A stretch of DNA of 64,000 nt, taken from assembly GCA_900316315.1 (NCBI GenBank), contig ONCK01000001.1:124001-188000 (forward strand). The letters are read 5' to 3'. This DNA comes from an uncultured Prevotellaceae bacterium. GTDB taxonomy: Bacteria; Bacteroidota; Bacteroidia; Bacteroidales; Bacteroidaceae. Under the pieces are notes generated by a model, which did not search any database, was not told the origin of the DNA, and saw only the letters and a list, made by a program, of their open reading frames with translations. A program made the position numbers and the translations under genes. Shown piece by piece: positions 9,202-18,388 of this stretch. The first letter of the stretch is position 1, and each line of letters opens with the position of its first letter.

Positions 9202-11066
9202 TAGATTTGCTTTAGATAGTTGGTTATCTCGTCTACGAGCTCGTCGACGATAAAGGGCTGTCCCTGGATGCGGTTGACTTGTCTCACTTCTGGCAGGTGC
9301 TGATAGCGCATACGCAAGTAGGCGGCCAGCTGTCCGCAGTTGAGCTCACAGACTATGATTTGCTTATAGCGACGCAGGACTTGCTCCGTATTGGAAGGCA
9401 GCGGATTGATCCACTGAAGGTGAGCGAAAGCCACGCGGGAGCCATCTCGATTGATGCGGTCGACAGCTTCTAAGATGTGGCCGTAGGTTCCGCCCCACCC
9501 GATGACGAGTGTGTCAGCATCAGCTGCGCCCCTGACGCTGAGCTGTGGGATGTCGCGGTCGATCAGTTCGACCTTGCGCCGACGAGCCGAGATCATGCGT
9601 TCATGATTATCGGGATCGTAGCTGATAGCTCCCGTCTCCGCATCCTTCTCCAAGCCGCCGATGACGTGGCAGAAACCGGGTGTACCTGGCACTGCGCGGT
9701 ATCGGGCCAGCGTGGCGGGATCGCGTCGGTAGGGCGTCCACACTGATGCCATCTCGGGGGTGACGTCGTGAGGCGCGATGGGAGGATATTTGCTGAGGTC
9801 GGGGAGTTTCCAAGACGCGCTGCCGTTGGCGAGGAACGCGTCGCTTAACAGGATGACGGGGGTCATATGCTCAAGCGCGACCTTGGCGGCCATGTACGCG
9901 CACTCGAAACAGTCTGCCGGCGTGGCGGGACTTACTACGGGCACAGGGCTCTCGCCGTTGCGGCCAAAGAGGGCCTGCAGCAGGTCAGCCTGCTCTGTCT
10001 TGGTCGGTAGTCCGGTAGAGGGGCCACCGCGCTGGACATCGATGACTACGAGTGGGAGCTCGGCCATCACAGCCAGGTTGAGCGCTTCACTCTTCAGGGC
10101 CAAGCCGGGGCCGGAGGTGGAGGTGACGCCCAGATCTCCCGCATAAGAGGCACCGATAGCCATGCAGATACCCGAGAGTTCGTCCTCGCACTGCACAGTC
10201 TTGACGCCCAGCGATTTATGTTTGGCCAATTCATGGAGTATATCGGTTGCCGGAGTGATCGGGTAACTACCCAGGAAAAGTTCGAGGCCGGCCTTCTCGG
10301 CTGCGGCTATGAGTCCGTAAGCCGTAGCACGGTTGCCAGAGATTTCCGTATAGGTCCCGGGGGTCTGGAGCTTGGGTTCTATCTTGTATCTGACAGAGAT
10401 GGAGGCATGCACATTGTGCCCGTAGTTGTAGCCGTCCCTGAGTACACGAATGTTGGCCTCGGCTACTTGGGGCTTGGAGGCGAACTTCTGGCGCAGCATC
10501 TCCTCTGCGTGCTCCAGTGGCCGGTCGTATATCCAGCAGAGCAGTCCCAGCGCCATCATATTGCGGCTCTTGAGCTTGACGGGCTGAGGCGTGTCGTACT
10601 TGGCGAGACTGCTGAGGCACATCTGGGTAAACGGTGCGGCGATGACCTCATTGTGTATGCCGAGCTCCTCAAATGGGTCTTCGGTTGTGTACTCTGCTTT
10701 CTTCAGCTCGGCAGGTGTAAAGGTGTCCACGTCGATGATGACGATGGACTGGGGAGTCAGCATGTGGCGCTCGCGCTTAAGGGCTGCGGGATTCATGGCC
10801 ACGAGCACGTCGCAGTGGTCTCCCGGCGTCAGGACGTCTTTGCCGGCGTGTACCTTAAACCCTGATACGCCGCCCAACGTACCTTGCGGGGCGCGAATCT
10901 CTGCAGGATAGTCGGGAAACGTACTGATGTCGTCTCCGAGCACGGCGCATAGCGTGGAAAACATATTTCCGGCCAACTGCATGCCGTCTCCTGAGTCTCC
11001 GGAGAAGAGGACAACAAGATCCTGTATGGTCTTGACGACCACATCTCTGTCTGTGTCTGTATTCAT
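9201..11066 (-). CDS. korA: 2-oxoacid:acceptor oxidoreductase alpha subunit (fused gamma-alpha, KorA type)
   Basis: The large subunit partner of KorB. The N-terminal ~190 residues are the gamma domain (VVLFSGDSGDGMQLAGN near the start), followed by the alpha pyrimidine-binding domain with YPITPATDILHEL and the TSGPGLALKSEALNLAVM block, and a C-terminal transketolase-like domain. I chose the ATG at 11066 (621 residues) because related proteins begin only about ten residues before the gamma-domain motif; a GTG at 11105 would add 13 residues. The gene is co-transcribed with korB with a 1-base overlap. The complex feeds reduced ferredoxin to anaerobic metabolism. Confidence 0.9.
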   Translation of the reverse strand: MNTDTDRDVVVKTIQDLVVLFSGDSGDGMQLAGNMFSTLCAVLGDDISTFPDYPAEIRAPQGTLGGVSGFKVHAGKDVLTPGDHCDVLVAMNPAALKRERHMLTPQSIVIIDVDTFTPAELKKAEYTTEDPFEELGIHNEVIAAPFTQMCLSSLAKYDTPQPVKLKSRNMMALGLLCWIYDRPLEHAEEMLRQKFASKPQVAEANIRVLRDGYNYGHNVHASISVRYKIEPKLQTPGTYTEISGNRATAYGLIAAAEKAGLELFLGSYPITPATDILHELAKHKSLGVKTVQCEDELSGICMAIGASYAGDLGVTSTSGPGLALKSEALNLAVMAELPLVVIDVQRGGPSTGLPTKTEQADLLQALFGRNGESPVPVVSPATPADCFECAYMAAKVALEHMTPVILLSDAFLANGSASWKLPDLSKYPPIAPHDVTPEMASVWTPYRRDPATLARYRAVPGTPGFCHVIGGLEKDAETGAISYDPDNHERMISARRRKVELIDRDIPQLSVRGAADADTLVIGWGGTYGHILEAVDRINRDGSRVAFAHLQWINPLPSNTEQVLRRYKQIIVCELNCGQLAAYLRMRYQHLPEVRQVNRIQGQPFIVDELVDEITNYLKQI

Positions 11067-11135
11067 ATTGAGTTGATAGTTTGTAGGTTCGTCGTTGTGA
11101 GTCACAGGTCTGGCAACGCATTGCCATCACCTAAC

Positions 11136-11165
11136 AAAACAAGGCCGAACTCAATGTTCGACCTT
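11136..11165 (-). terminator. Terminator of rpsT
   Basis: On the minus strand AAGGTCGAAC-attga-GTTCGGCCTT forms a stem (11141-11165) followed by GTTTTGTT. It lies 47 bases after rpsT and just before korA. Confidence 0.7.
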
Positions 11166-11211
11166 TTAAGAGTACCACTTATGCCTTACGTTGTGAAGGC
11201 ATGACCGCCAA

Positions 11212-11466
11212 TTAAGCCAGTTTGTTGACCTGAAGCTGGAGGCTGGACTTAAGATTAGCTGCCTTGTTCTTGTGAATGAGGTTGGTCTTTGCGAGTTTGT
11301 CCAACATTTTCTGAACTTTGGGAAGCAGTTCCTCAGCCTGAGCCTTATCCGTTGTAGCGCGCAGCTTACGTACTGCATTGCGCATGGTCTTTGCGTAATA
11401 CTTATTGTGCTCTGTACGCGTCTTGGTCTGGCGGAGACGCTTAATGCATGATTTGTGATTTGCCAT
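11212..11466 (-). CDS. rpsT: 30S ribosomal protein S20
   Basis: A primary-binding protein of the 30S subunit that contacts 16S rRNA. Its 84 residues match the family, starting [13 protein letters not shown], strongly basic and almost entirely helical ([21 protein letters not shown], then [13 protein letters not shown]). It lies 23 bases downstream of tRNA-Glu on the same strand, with no terminator between, so the two probably share the promoter at 11622-11652 and are processed apart. Confidence 0.96.
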   Translation of the reverse strand: MANHKSCIKRLRQTKTRTEHNKYYAKTMRNAVRKLRATTDKAQAEELLPKVQKMLDKLAKTNLIHKNKAANLKSSLQLQVNKLA

Positions 11467-11489
11467 TTGCTGTATTGAGTTATTTCTAG

Positions 11490-11561
11490 TAGCCCGAAGG
11501 GGAATCGAACCCCTCTTTAGAGAATGAAAATCTCTTGTCCTAGCCGATAGACGATCGGGCC
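11490..11561 (-). tRNA. tRNA-Glu (TTC)
   Basis: On the minus strand it reads from GGCCCGATCGTC to TTCGGGCTA, 72 nt, with a cloverleaf: acceptor GGCCCGA/TCGGGCT (first pair G-U), T-arm GGGGTTCGATTCCCC, and anticodon TTC at 11526-11528 in the loop TTTTCAT. CCA is not encoded. It lies immediately upstream of rpsT. Confidence 0.96.
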
Positions 11562-11621
11562 TCCCGCCTCTAAATAAGGCTTTTGGCAGTTCCCAAAGGG
11601 GTGCTGCTTATTTTTGCGGTG

Positions 11622-11652
11622 CAAAGTTAGAGGTTTTATTTCATCCAGCAAA
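11622..11652 (-). promoter_or_regulatory. Promoter of tRNA-Glu - rpsT
   Basis: On the minus strand: TTTG (11649-11652), 19-bp spacer, TAACTTTG (11622-11629), a full match to the Bacteroidota -33/-7 consensus. It lies about 60 bases upstream of tRNA-Glu. Confidence 0.8.
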
Positions 11653-11691
11653 ACTTTTGCTTGACTTTTTTATCTCTACGTCCCCTTGTCG

Positions 11692-14433
11692 CTAGTCCTT
11701 ATAGTATATGATACGGTACGATCCGCTTGTGAGTTCGACAGGCTTTGACGGATCCTTGGACTCGATGGTCTGCTGGTCGGGCATTCCCTTTTGCGTCTCG
11801 TTGTAGATAATACCTTGCCGGATATGGTTGGTCGTCGGGATCTCCACTCTCGAGGCCTTGAAGGGCACAGTCAGCGTAGCGGTAGTGCCAGCCGGCACCA
11901 CAACCTTCATGTCCAGGACTTTGTCGGTTTTATTCCAGTCCACAGTGATATTGCCATAGGGGCAGGGACGCGTGACCCGGACATAGCTGACGCCATCCAC
12001 GGGCTGAGGATGAAGATAGAAGTGCTTGTATCCTGGCTGGGACTCATCCGGCACGATGCCGCCCAGAGCCTGATAAAACCATGAGCCGATGCCGTTGTAG
12101 CAGTTATGGATGCGGCTACGCGTAGCCTCCCAGTGCTCCCATGTCGTCGTGGCCCCGTTGTCTATCATATAGAGGTAGCCCGGATAGCTGCGCTGCTTGA
12201 GCAGACTGTAAAAGAACTGCGCTTCTCCGGCCTCGGTCAGCCACTGCGTAAGTATGGGAATGCCTACGAGACCCGTGAAGAAGTGGCCGTCAAACCGGTT
12301 GGCAGTGACATCCTTGAGCGCTTGGTTGACCTGGTAAGTGAGCCCGTCGGGCGTAGCGCCTACTAGGAGCGGAAAAGCCAGGTCCAGCTGCAATCCACCC
12401 GCGTAAGTATGGTCTTGCGCATTGTAATAGGTCTGATGGATACGCCGGTTGATGGCCTCATGCTTGTGCTGGTAGTAACTGGATTCGTCCTGCTTGCCCA
12501 GCACATGGGCTATCTTGCTCATCATACCGTAGTACCAGCTCATCGAGCAGCTGTTGACATCGTCCACACTGACCTTGTCCAGCTGATGTTCCTCATTGGG
12601 CAGAGCCCAGTCGCCCAGAAACCAGTGAGAGTACCGGCTGTTGGGCCAGCGGTGGTCCAGAGTCAGCAGACCATCGGGCATGAATTTATCGGCATAGGAA
12701 TCAAATCGCCTCATATAGGGCCAATAGCGCTCCAGCATGCGCTTATCGCCGTATTGGAGATAAGTTTGCCACGGTGCATTGGCGATGAATACGCACCAGA
12801 ATGGGCCTCCGCCGCACGGAGAGGGATTAGGGCCAATGTGGGTACCCTCGCCGTGAGGTCCCTGAGCATCAGCATAAGCCTGTATCCAGTTGCGGTAGAG
12901 CGGATAGAGCTCGTACATCGTCTGAGCAGAGAGGATACTCGCATTGCCATCGCCTCCGTAGCCCTTACGCTCAAGGTGAGGACAGTCTACCATGTATCCG
13001 CCAAGCGTCAGACAGGGAAAGGTATAGTGCACCATGTCGTGTATTGCATTGAGGTCGGCGTCCGAACTGGTAAAACTCGACTGGGTGTCATAACCAGTAT
13101 AGATCAAGTAAGCGGCAATGTCGTCGTAGGAGGGCTGATGTCCGAGGCCGTATATCTTGAGATAGCGGTAGGCGTGATAGTTAAACTTATTCTCAAACGT
13201 CTCTTGCCCCTCGCCTCGCGCAAAGTAGTTGTCACTGTATCTCTCCGACTCAAAGTCGCCGTCCAGTCCGAGCATATCGCAGTAGGAAAGCCGTATGTGC
13301 TGTCCCTTGCGCAACTTACCGAACTTTACCTCGGTCCAGCCCACGACGCTGCGGCCCATGTCAACCATCCAGACGTCATCTCCAAATCGCTTGATGCTGA
13401 CTGGGCGAAGCTGAAGCTGCACCTTGTTTGGCTCACACATCATCGGAGTAGCCTCACGGTCAGGTATTGTCGGTTCTATAGCGCTTGTCCAGGTAGCCGT
13501 ATCAAGGGCAGCCGCGGTGAGGTCGGAGAGCAGTTGATCAGCCCTCACATCTTCTCCGCGAAAGTCCGACCCGCCCCATCTTCCGGGCCGATAGTAGCCG
13601 CTGCAGCGCGCATGCCAGCTCTTGTCTGTAGCCACCAGAGGGCGCCACTTCCCGTCCTTGAGCTGGTCAATCTCAGCTCTGACATAGGGCCCGTCCTTAA
13701 CTACTCCCGGACAGGAGGCGTCGTACCATCCCTTGCCCAGCCATATCACGATATCGTTGCGCCCCTGACGGAGCATAGAGGAGACATCGTAGGTCATAGA
13801 CAGGCTCCGCTTGGGATACTCTGCGACTGCAGGCACGAGCACATCCGTCCCGACACGCTCTCCGTTGATATAGACCTCGTGATAGCCCAGGGTATTGATC
13901 TGCAGCATGGCGGGCTGTCCCGTCCGTGAGCAGTCAAAGCGTTTCCAGAGCATAGGGGAGGCTGTCGTGTCCTGACGCTGCATACCGATATACCGAGCAT
14001 GCCAGTCAGCAGATCCGAGCAGGCCGATACCAAAGTGGGCCACCTCACTCCACGACGAGACCGCGCCCCGCTCATCCCACACTCTGACGCGCCAGTATAC
14101 GAGGTCGCGACTCCGGAGCGGCTTGCCTGCATACTTGATCCACTGACTCTGTTCACTGGCCACGCGACCGGTATTCCAGAGGTCAGCCTTGTCCTCGCTG
14201 AGCCAGTCAGGGCGGCTGGCAGCTATGATTTGGTATGCGCTCTGGCTGATGCCATTGTGATCAAGCCGTATCTGCCAGCCCAGAGCCGGCGCGACTGTAT
14301 CTACGCCCAAGGGGTTGGTCAGCATCTCGCAGCGCAGCCGAGTCGTACGTATGGCTAGCGACGGCAGCAGACCGGCCAGCAACAGCGACAGCACAAGCAG
14401 CCGTCGGGAGAGAAAGGAAAAAGTAAATTTCAT
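11692..14433 (-). CDS. Secreted GH78 alpha-L-rhamnosidase
   Basis: A 913-residue exported glycoside hydrolase that removes terminal alpha-L-rhamnose, for example from plant glycans. A signal peptide covers residues 1-27. The typical order follows: N-terminal beta-sandwich domains (W...RVRVWDERG, then the YHEVYINGERVG block), an (alpha/alpha)6 catalytic barrel, and a C-terminal beta-domain. The family motif DCPHLERKGYGGDGN lies near 478-492 and carries conserved acidic residues of the active site. A catalytic-domain GIGSWFYQALGGIVPDESQPGYKHF block is near the end. It is a single gene with its own promoter (14472-14503), facing away from recO. No SusC/SusD pair is in the window, so it is not part of a visible polysaccharide utilisation locus. 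Confidence 0.92.
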   Translation of the reverse strand: MKFTFSFLSRRLLVLSLLLAGLLPSLAIRTTRLRCEMLTNPLGVDTVAPALGWQIRLDHNGISQSAYQIIAASRPDWLSEDKADLWNTGRVASEQSQWIKYAGKPLRSRDLVYWRVRVWDERGAVSSWSEVAHFGIGLLGSADWHARYIGMQRQDTTASPMLWKRFDCSRTGQPAMLQINTLGYHEVYINGERVGTDVLVPAVAEYPKRSLSMTYDVSSMLRQGRNDIVIWLGKGWYDASCPGVVKDGPYVRAEIDQLKDGKWRPLVATDKSWHARCSGYYRPGRWGGSDFRGEDVRADQLLSDLTAAALDTATWTSAIEPTIPDREATPMMCEPNKVQLQLRPVSIKRFGDDVWMVDMGRSVVGWTEVKFGKLRKGQHIRLSYCDMLGLDGDFESERYSDNYFARGEGQETFENKFNYHAYRYLKIYGLGHQPSYDDIAAYLIYTGYDTQSSFTSSDADLNAIHDMVHYTFPCLTLGGYMVDCPHLERKGYGGDGNASILSAQTMYELYPLYRNWIQAYADAQGPHGEGTHIGPNPSPCGGGPFWCVFIANAPWQTYLQYGDKRMLERYWPYMRRFDSYADKFMPDGLLTLDHRWPNSRYSHWFLGDWALPNEEHQLDKVSVDDVNSCSMSWYYGMMSKIAHVLGKQDESSYYQHKHEAINRRIHQTYYNAQDHTYAGGLQLDLAFPLLVGATPDGLTYQVNQALKDVTANRFDGHFFTGLVGIPILTQWLTEAGEAQFFYSLLKQRSYPGYLYMIDNGATTTWEHWEATRSRIHNCYNGIGSWFYQALGGIVPDESQPGYKHFYLHPQPVDGVSYVRVTRPCPYGNITVDWNKTDKVLDMKVVVPAGTTATLTVPFKASRVEIPTTNHIRQGIIYNETQKGMPDQQTIESKDPSKPVELTSGSYRIIYYKD

Positions 14434-14471
14434 GTTTTGTAATAATGTGTATTAGAAACCGATAGAGTGTT

Positions 14472-14503
14472 CAAAGGTACCATTTTACCGCCACAGCGCC
14501 AAA
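14472..14503 (-). promoter_or_regulatory. Promoter of the rhamnosidase gene
   Basis: On the minus strand: TTTG (14500-14503), 20-bp spacer, TACCTTTG (14472-14479), matching the Bacteroidota consensus. About 38 bases upstream of the start codon. Confidence 0.75.
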
Positions 14504-14575
14504 CCTTGTTTGCAATTTTTGCCTTTCTCCCCGTATTTATCTCCCCGACACATACCCGAATATTCCGGAAATACT

Positions 14576-14583
14576 TAATTTTG
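14576..14583 (+). promoter_or_regulatory. -7 promoter element of recO
   Basis: TAATTTTG fits TAnnTTTG and lies 21 bases before the recO ATG at 14605. No -33 element is clear. Confidence 0.45.
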
Positions 14584-14604
14584 TCTGGAGAAGTCATTAC
14601 CACC

Positions 14605-15330
14605 ATGCTCGTCAGATCACGCGCTATCGTACTCGGCAGAGTCAAATACAATGATACGTCTGACATCTGCACCCTCTTTACGGAGCAGATGGGCGCCGTG
14701 TCCTTCATCGTGCGCATTCCCAAGACGCGTCGCGCCGCCGTGCAGACCATACTCCTCCAGCCGCTTACGCTGCTCGAGGTAGAGTGGAATCAGCTCGAGG
14801 CCCGTCACCTCCACCGACTGACCAGCGCCGTCTGCATCCACCCCTACAGCACACTCCCCTACCATCCCGTCAAGGCAGCTCTGAGCCAGTATCTCGCCGA
14901 ACTGCTCTACCATGCCCTCCGACAGGAGCACGACGGCACTAGGCTCTATCCCTACCTCGACACCTCCCTACGCTGGCTCGACGAGGCGCCGTCGGGATAT
15001 GCCAACTTCTACATCGTCTTCCTGCTCTATCTGGCCCGCTTGCTCGGCATCGAGCCCAATCTCACAGACTATCGTGACGGAGACTGCTTTGACCTGCAGA
15101 GCGGATGCTTCGTCGCCTCCAAGCCCCTTCATCCTTACTATATAGAGGGTCGCGAAGCCCGCCTTGTCGCTCTCCTGCCGCGATGCAATCTCGAGACCAT
15201 GCGATGCTTCCGCTTCACCCGCGCCGAGCGCGGACGCCTACTCCAGCTCATGGGCGACTACTATAGACTTCATATCCCGGGATTTCCCCAGCTCAAGTCG
15301 GTCGAAGTACTCCGCGAAGTCTTTGCCTAG
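14605..15330 (+). CDS. recO: DNA repair protein RecO
   Basis: RecO helps load RecA on SSB-coated single-stranded DNA together with RecR. The 241-residue protein starts MLVRSRAIVLGRVKYNDTSD with the N-terminal OB-fold and continues with a helical C-terminal domain, as in Bacteroidales RecO. I use the ATG at 14605, just downstream of a -7 element, because the frame upstream (to 14467) has no RecO similarity and would extend across the promoter. It faces away from the rhamnosidase gene; the two have separate back-to-back promoters. There is no obvious zinc-finger cysteine set. Confidence 0.88.
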   Translation: MLVRSRAIVLGRVKYNDTSDICTLFTEQMGAVSFIVRIPKTRRAAVQTILLQPLTLLEVEWNQLEARHLHRLTSAVCIHPYSTLPYHPVKAALSQYLAELLYHALRQEHDGTRLYPYLDTSLRWLDEAPSGYANFYIVFLLYLARLLGIEPNLTDYRDGDCFDLQSGCFVASKPLHPYYIEGREARLVALLPRCNLETMRCFRFTRAERGRLLQLMGDYYRLHIPGFPQLKSVEVLREVFA

Positions 15331-15706
15331 AACCGACAGTGCCATAGCCGCCTGCTAGCAGTCGGTCAAGCCCGATCTCACCTCCCGCTACCTCTCCGAC
15401 CCCTTATCTACCGCTTCCCAACTGCGACAGATCCCCTCCCTTTACGTCCCGCAACAGCTATGTCTGCCACCATCTCCTACCTCGGGCGAAGGGCTTGAGA
15501 CAGCAATGTTCCATATCGGTACGCAAATGGCTTATTCTTTCTTTTTTAGTTGGTTGACATTACTTTTTGAATAGCTTCAGGCGGCTAAAGTTCCCAAAAA
15601 GTATGCGATAAGTGAAAAAATGAGCCTTTTTAGTACACCCTATTAGGCGACTTCAATGATAAAAGCGTACTTTTGCTCACAGCTTGACCCATGTAAACCA
15701 GACAAG
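15331..15706. other. recO - TolC intergenic region
   Basis: About 375 bases. A -7 element TACTTTTG at 15668-15675 (plus strand) lies 31 bases before the TolC-like start and probably drives the export operon. No gene, strong terminator or RNA was recognised in the rest. Confidence 0.55.
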
Positions 15707-17182
15707 ATGCTACATACCAGAAGTCCCCTGCCCCTCATTCTGCTCGCGGTCACACTTTTTGCCGCACAGACGGCAGCCGCACAACGCACACTTAGCCTTG
15801 ACTCATGCCGCAACCTGGCACTGAGCAACAATCACAAGCTACTGGCCGCCGAGGACCATATCTCTGCCGCCACCTACGAGCACCGAGCCGCCAAGACCAA
15901 CTATCTGCCCAAGCTCTCGGCTACGGCCGGCTACATATACAATGCCCGCCGCACACAGCTCCTCTCCAAGGACCAGCGCAACACCCTCAACCATCTCGGA
16001 GACCTCGCCGGCAGCCGCCTGAGTCAGAAGGCACAAGAACTCGTCCAGCAGTTTCCCGACCTGGCTCAGCTCATCGGTAGCCTGGGTACGCCCAGCTTCC
16101 CCACGCTCAACGCTCTGGGCAAGACTATAACGCGGGCCTACTCCACAGATACCCACAATCTATTTGGAGGCGGCCTCGTACTGACGCAGCCGCTCTATAT
16201 GGGTGGCCGCTTGAAGGCGTATGACAAGATCACGGACTACACTCGTCTGCTCTTGGGAAGCACCCGTACCGAACTACAGCAGCAGACTATCCTCGAGACG
16301 GACCAGGCCTACTGGCAGGTAGTCAGTCTCAAGCACAAGCAAGCCCTCGCGCAGAGCTACCTCAAGATGCTGCAAAAGATAGACAGCGATATACAGAAGA
16401 TGTACCAGCAGGGCGTAGTCAACAAGGCCAGTACCCTCAACGTCAGGGTCAAGCTCAATGAGGCCCAGCTCGCTCTTACCAAGGTCGACAACGGACTCAG
16501 CCTTTCCCGCATGCTGCTTTGTGAGATCTGCGGTCTGCCTATCACCGACAATATCCGCCTCGCCGACGAAGACGATGCCGACATCAAGACCAAGCCCTCC
16601 AGTCTGGCCGCCGATACGACTACCGCATTTCTCAACCGGCCGGACCTCGAAGCGCTCAAGTTGGCTACCGACATCGCCGACCAGAATGTCAAGATTGTCC
16701 GCAGCGCATATATGCCCAACATCGCCGCCTTTGGCAGCTACTATCTCACCAATCCCAATGTCTATGACGGATTTCGCAACAAATTTGGCGGAAACATGAG
16801 CATCGGCGTGGCTCTCCACGTCCCCATCTGGAACTGGGGAGAATCCAAGTACCGCATCCGCGCCGCCAAGGCCGAGGCAGACGCCTCACGTCACAACTAC
16901 CAGCAGGCCAAGGATCTGATCAACCTGCAAGTCAATCAGGCGCGCAATCAGGCAGAAGAGGCCCAGAAGCGACTCGTCATCGCCCAGAACAATCTGGCCA
17001 AGGCCAACGAAAATCTGCACTACGCCGATGTCGGATTTCACGAGGGAGTCATCTCCACGAGCGACCTCCTCGAGGCACAGACCGCTTGGGTAGAGGCCCA
17101 GTCTCAGAAGATCGACGCCCAAGTCGACGTCAAGATCACACAGGCCACCATGCTCAAGGCCATCGGCCGTATCGGTAACTAG
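15707..17182 (+). CDS. TolC-family outer membrane efflux protein
   Basis: Outer-membrane and periplasmic channel of a tripartite export system. The start at 15707 gives a signal peptide (MLHTRSPLPLILL... to QTAAAQ) and 491 residues, the usual TolC/OEP length; an earlier frame start at 15656 would add 17 residues in front of the signal. Two OEP repeats are visible, each a long helical hairpin. Features include LSLDSCRNLALSNN at the mature N-terminus, the repeat region KVVS-like QVVSLKHKQALAQSYLKML, and NQARNQAEEAQKRLVIAQNNL near the end. It is the first gene of a four-gene operon with an HlyD-type adaptor (33 bases on) and two ABC-2 permeases. Exported substrate unknown. Confidence 0.93.
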   Translation: MLHTRSPLPLILLAVTLFAAQTAAAQRTLSLDSCRNLALSNNHKLLAAEDHISAATYEHRAAKTNYLPKLSATAGYIYNARRTQLLSKDQRNTLNHLGDLAGSRLSQKAQELVQQFPDLAQLIGSLGTPSFPTLNALGKTITRAYSTDTHNLFGGGLVLTQPLYMGGRLKAYDKITDYTRLLLGSTRTELQQQTILETDQAYWQVVSLKHKQALAQSYLKMLQKIDSDIQKMYQQGVVNKASTLNVRVKLNEAQLALTKVDNGLSLSRMLLCEICGLPITDNIRLADEDDADIKTKPSSLAADTTTAFLNRPDLEALKLATDIADQNVKIVRSAYMPNIAAFGSYYLTNPNVYDGFRNKFGGNMSIGVALHVPIWNWGESKYRIRAAKAEADASRHNYQQAKDLINLQVNQARNQAEEAQKRLVIAQNNLAKANENLHYADVGFHEGVISTSDLLEAQTAWVEAQSQKIDAQVDVKITQATMLKAIGRIGN

Positions 17183-17215
17183 ACACATCATACTTATATA
17201 GACACACTTAGCACT

Positions 17216-18217
17216 ATGGCAAAAAATAAATCGGAACTGAGTATCATCCTCAAGCCTATCATCTTCATCACCATCATCGTCCTCATCGTAGGAGCCATTG
17301 GCTACTTCACGCTGGGTAAGGACGCAGAAGTCATTGAGGGACAAGTAGAAGTGACAGAGTACCGCGTGTCTAGCAAAGTCCCCGGCCGTATCCTCACCCT
17401 CTACGTTCAGGAAGGTCAGCAAGTCCATGCCGGCGACACTCTGGTACGACTTGATGCGCCCGACGTGGCAGCCAAGATGGAGCAGGCACGCTCTGCCGAA
17501 GACGCCGCCCAAGCCGTCAGCAACAAGGCCAACAACGGTACCCGCAAGGAGCAGATACAGGGCGCCCTCCAACTCTGGAAGCAGGCACAAGCCGCGGTCA
17601 CCATCGCACAGAAGACTTACAAGCGTATGAAAAATCTCTACGATGAGGGAGTCATTCCCGCCCAGCGCCTCGACGAAGCGACCGCCAAGCGTGACGCAGC
17701 CGTAGCCAGCGAGCAGGCCGCCCACTCACAATACCAGATGGCCGTCAACGGAGCACGCCAGGAAGACAAGGAGGCTGCACAAGCCATAGTCAACCAGACC
17801 AAAGGCTCTGTGGCAGAAGTCAAAAGCTATATCAACGAGACTGTCCTCACGGCCAGCGCCGACGGAGAGGTATCTGAGATCTTCCCCAAGGTGGGAGAAC
17901 TCGTCGGCACCGGATCACCCATCATGAATATCTCGGAACTGCAAGACATGTGGGTAACCTTCAACGTACGCGAAGACCTCCTCAAGGACCTGAAGCAGGG
18001 CGCCGTCGTACGGGCCTTCATCCCCGCCTTTGGCAATCAGGAGATCAGCCTGCGAGTATACTATATCAAGGATCTCGGATCCTATGCCGCATGGAAGGCG
18101 ACCAAGAGTACCGGACAGTACGACCTGCGTACATTTGAGGTCAAGGCCCGTCCGACCAAGCCGGTCAAGGACCTGCGTCCCGGCATGACCGTTGTGCTGA
18201 AGCGCGACACGAAGTAA
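17216..18217 (+). CDS. HlyD/EmrA-type membrane fusion protein
   Basis: Periplasmic adaptor joining an inner-membrane transporter to the TolC channel. In its 333 residues there is a short cytoplasmic N-terminus, one membrane helix (about 10-32, IILKPIIFITIIVLIVGAIG), then a lipoyl/biotinyl half motif (GQVEVTEYRVSSKVPGRI, VQEGQQVHAGDTLVRLD), a coiled-coil hairpin (about 80-200) and a second lipoyl half (VLTASADGEVSEIFPKVGEL), ending in a beta-barrel. It follows the TolC gene by 33 bases and precedes the ABC-2 permease genes by 171 bases. Confidence 0.93.
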   Translation: MAKNKSELSIILKPIIFITIIVLIVGAIGYFTLGKDAEVIEGQVEVTEYRVSSKVPGRILTLYVQEGQQVHAGDTLVRLDAPDVAAKMEQARSAEDAAQAVSNKANNGTRKEQIQGALQLWKQAQAAVTIAQKTYKRMKNLYDEGVIPAQRLDEATAKRDAAVASEQAAHSQYQMAVNGARQEDKEAAQAIVNQTKGSVAEVKSYINETVLTASADGEVSEIFPKVGELVGTGSPIMNISELQDMWVTFNVREDLLKDLKQGAVVRAFIPAFGNQEISLRVYYIKDLGSYAAWKATKSTGQYDLRTFEVKARPTKPVKDLRPGMTVVLKRDTK

Positions 18218-18388
18218 GGCTCCGGCCTCCCGCCCCGCACCGACAGCTGAGCATCCTGTAGAGGCCGGCTCCGCTCCCCTGCCTGCCAAGTACACGTCAC
18301 TGACCAGCAAGCCATGACGCAGTATCATTTATATTAAGAATACAAATCACCAAAATAAAGCCTCACATCATCTAAAGAGAGACCCATC

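Noticed and set aside
12409..13929. A 506-codon frame on the plus strand opposite the rhamnosidase
   Set aside because: It is an antisense shadow of a well-supported GH78 gene, and its protein has no domain I recognise.
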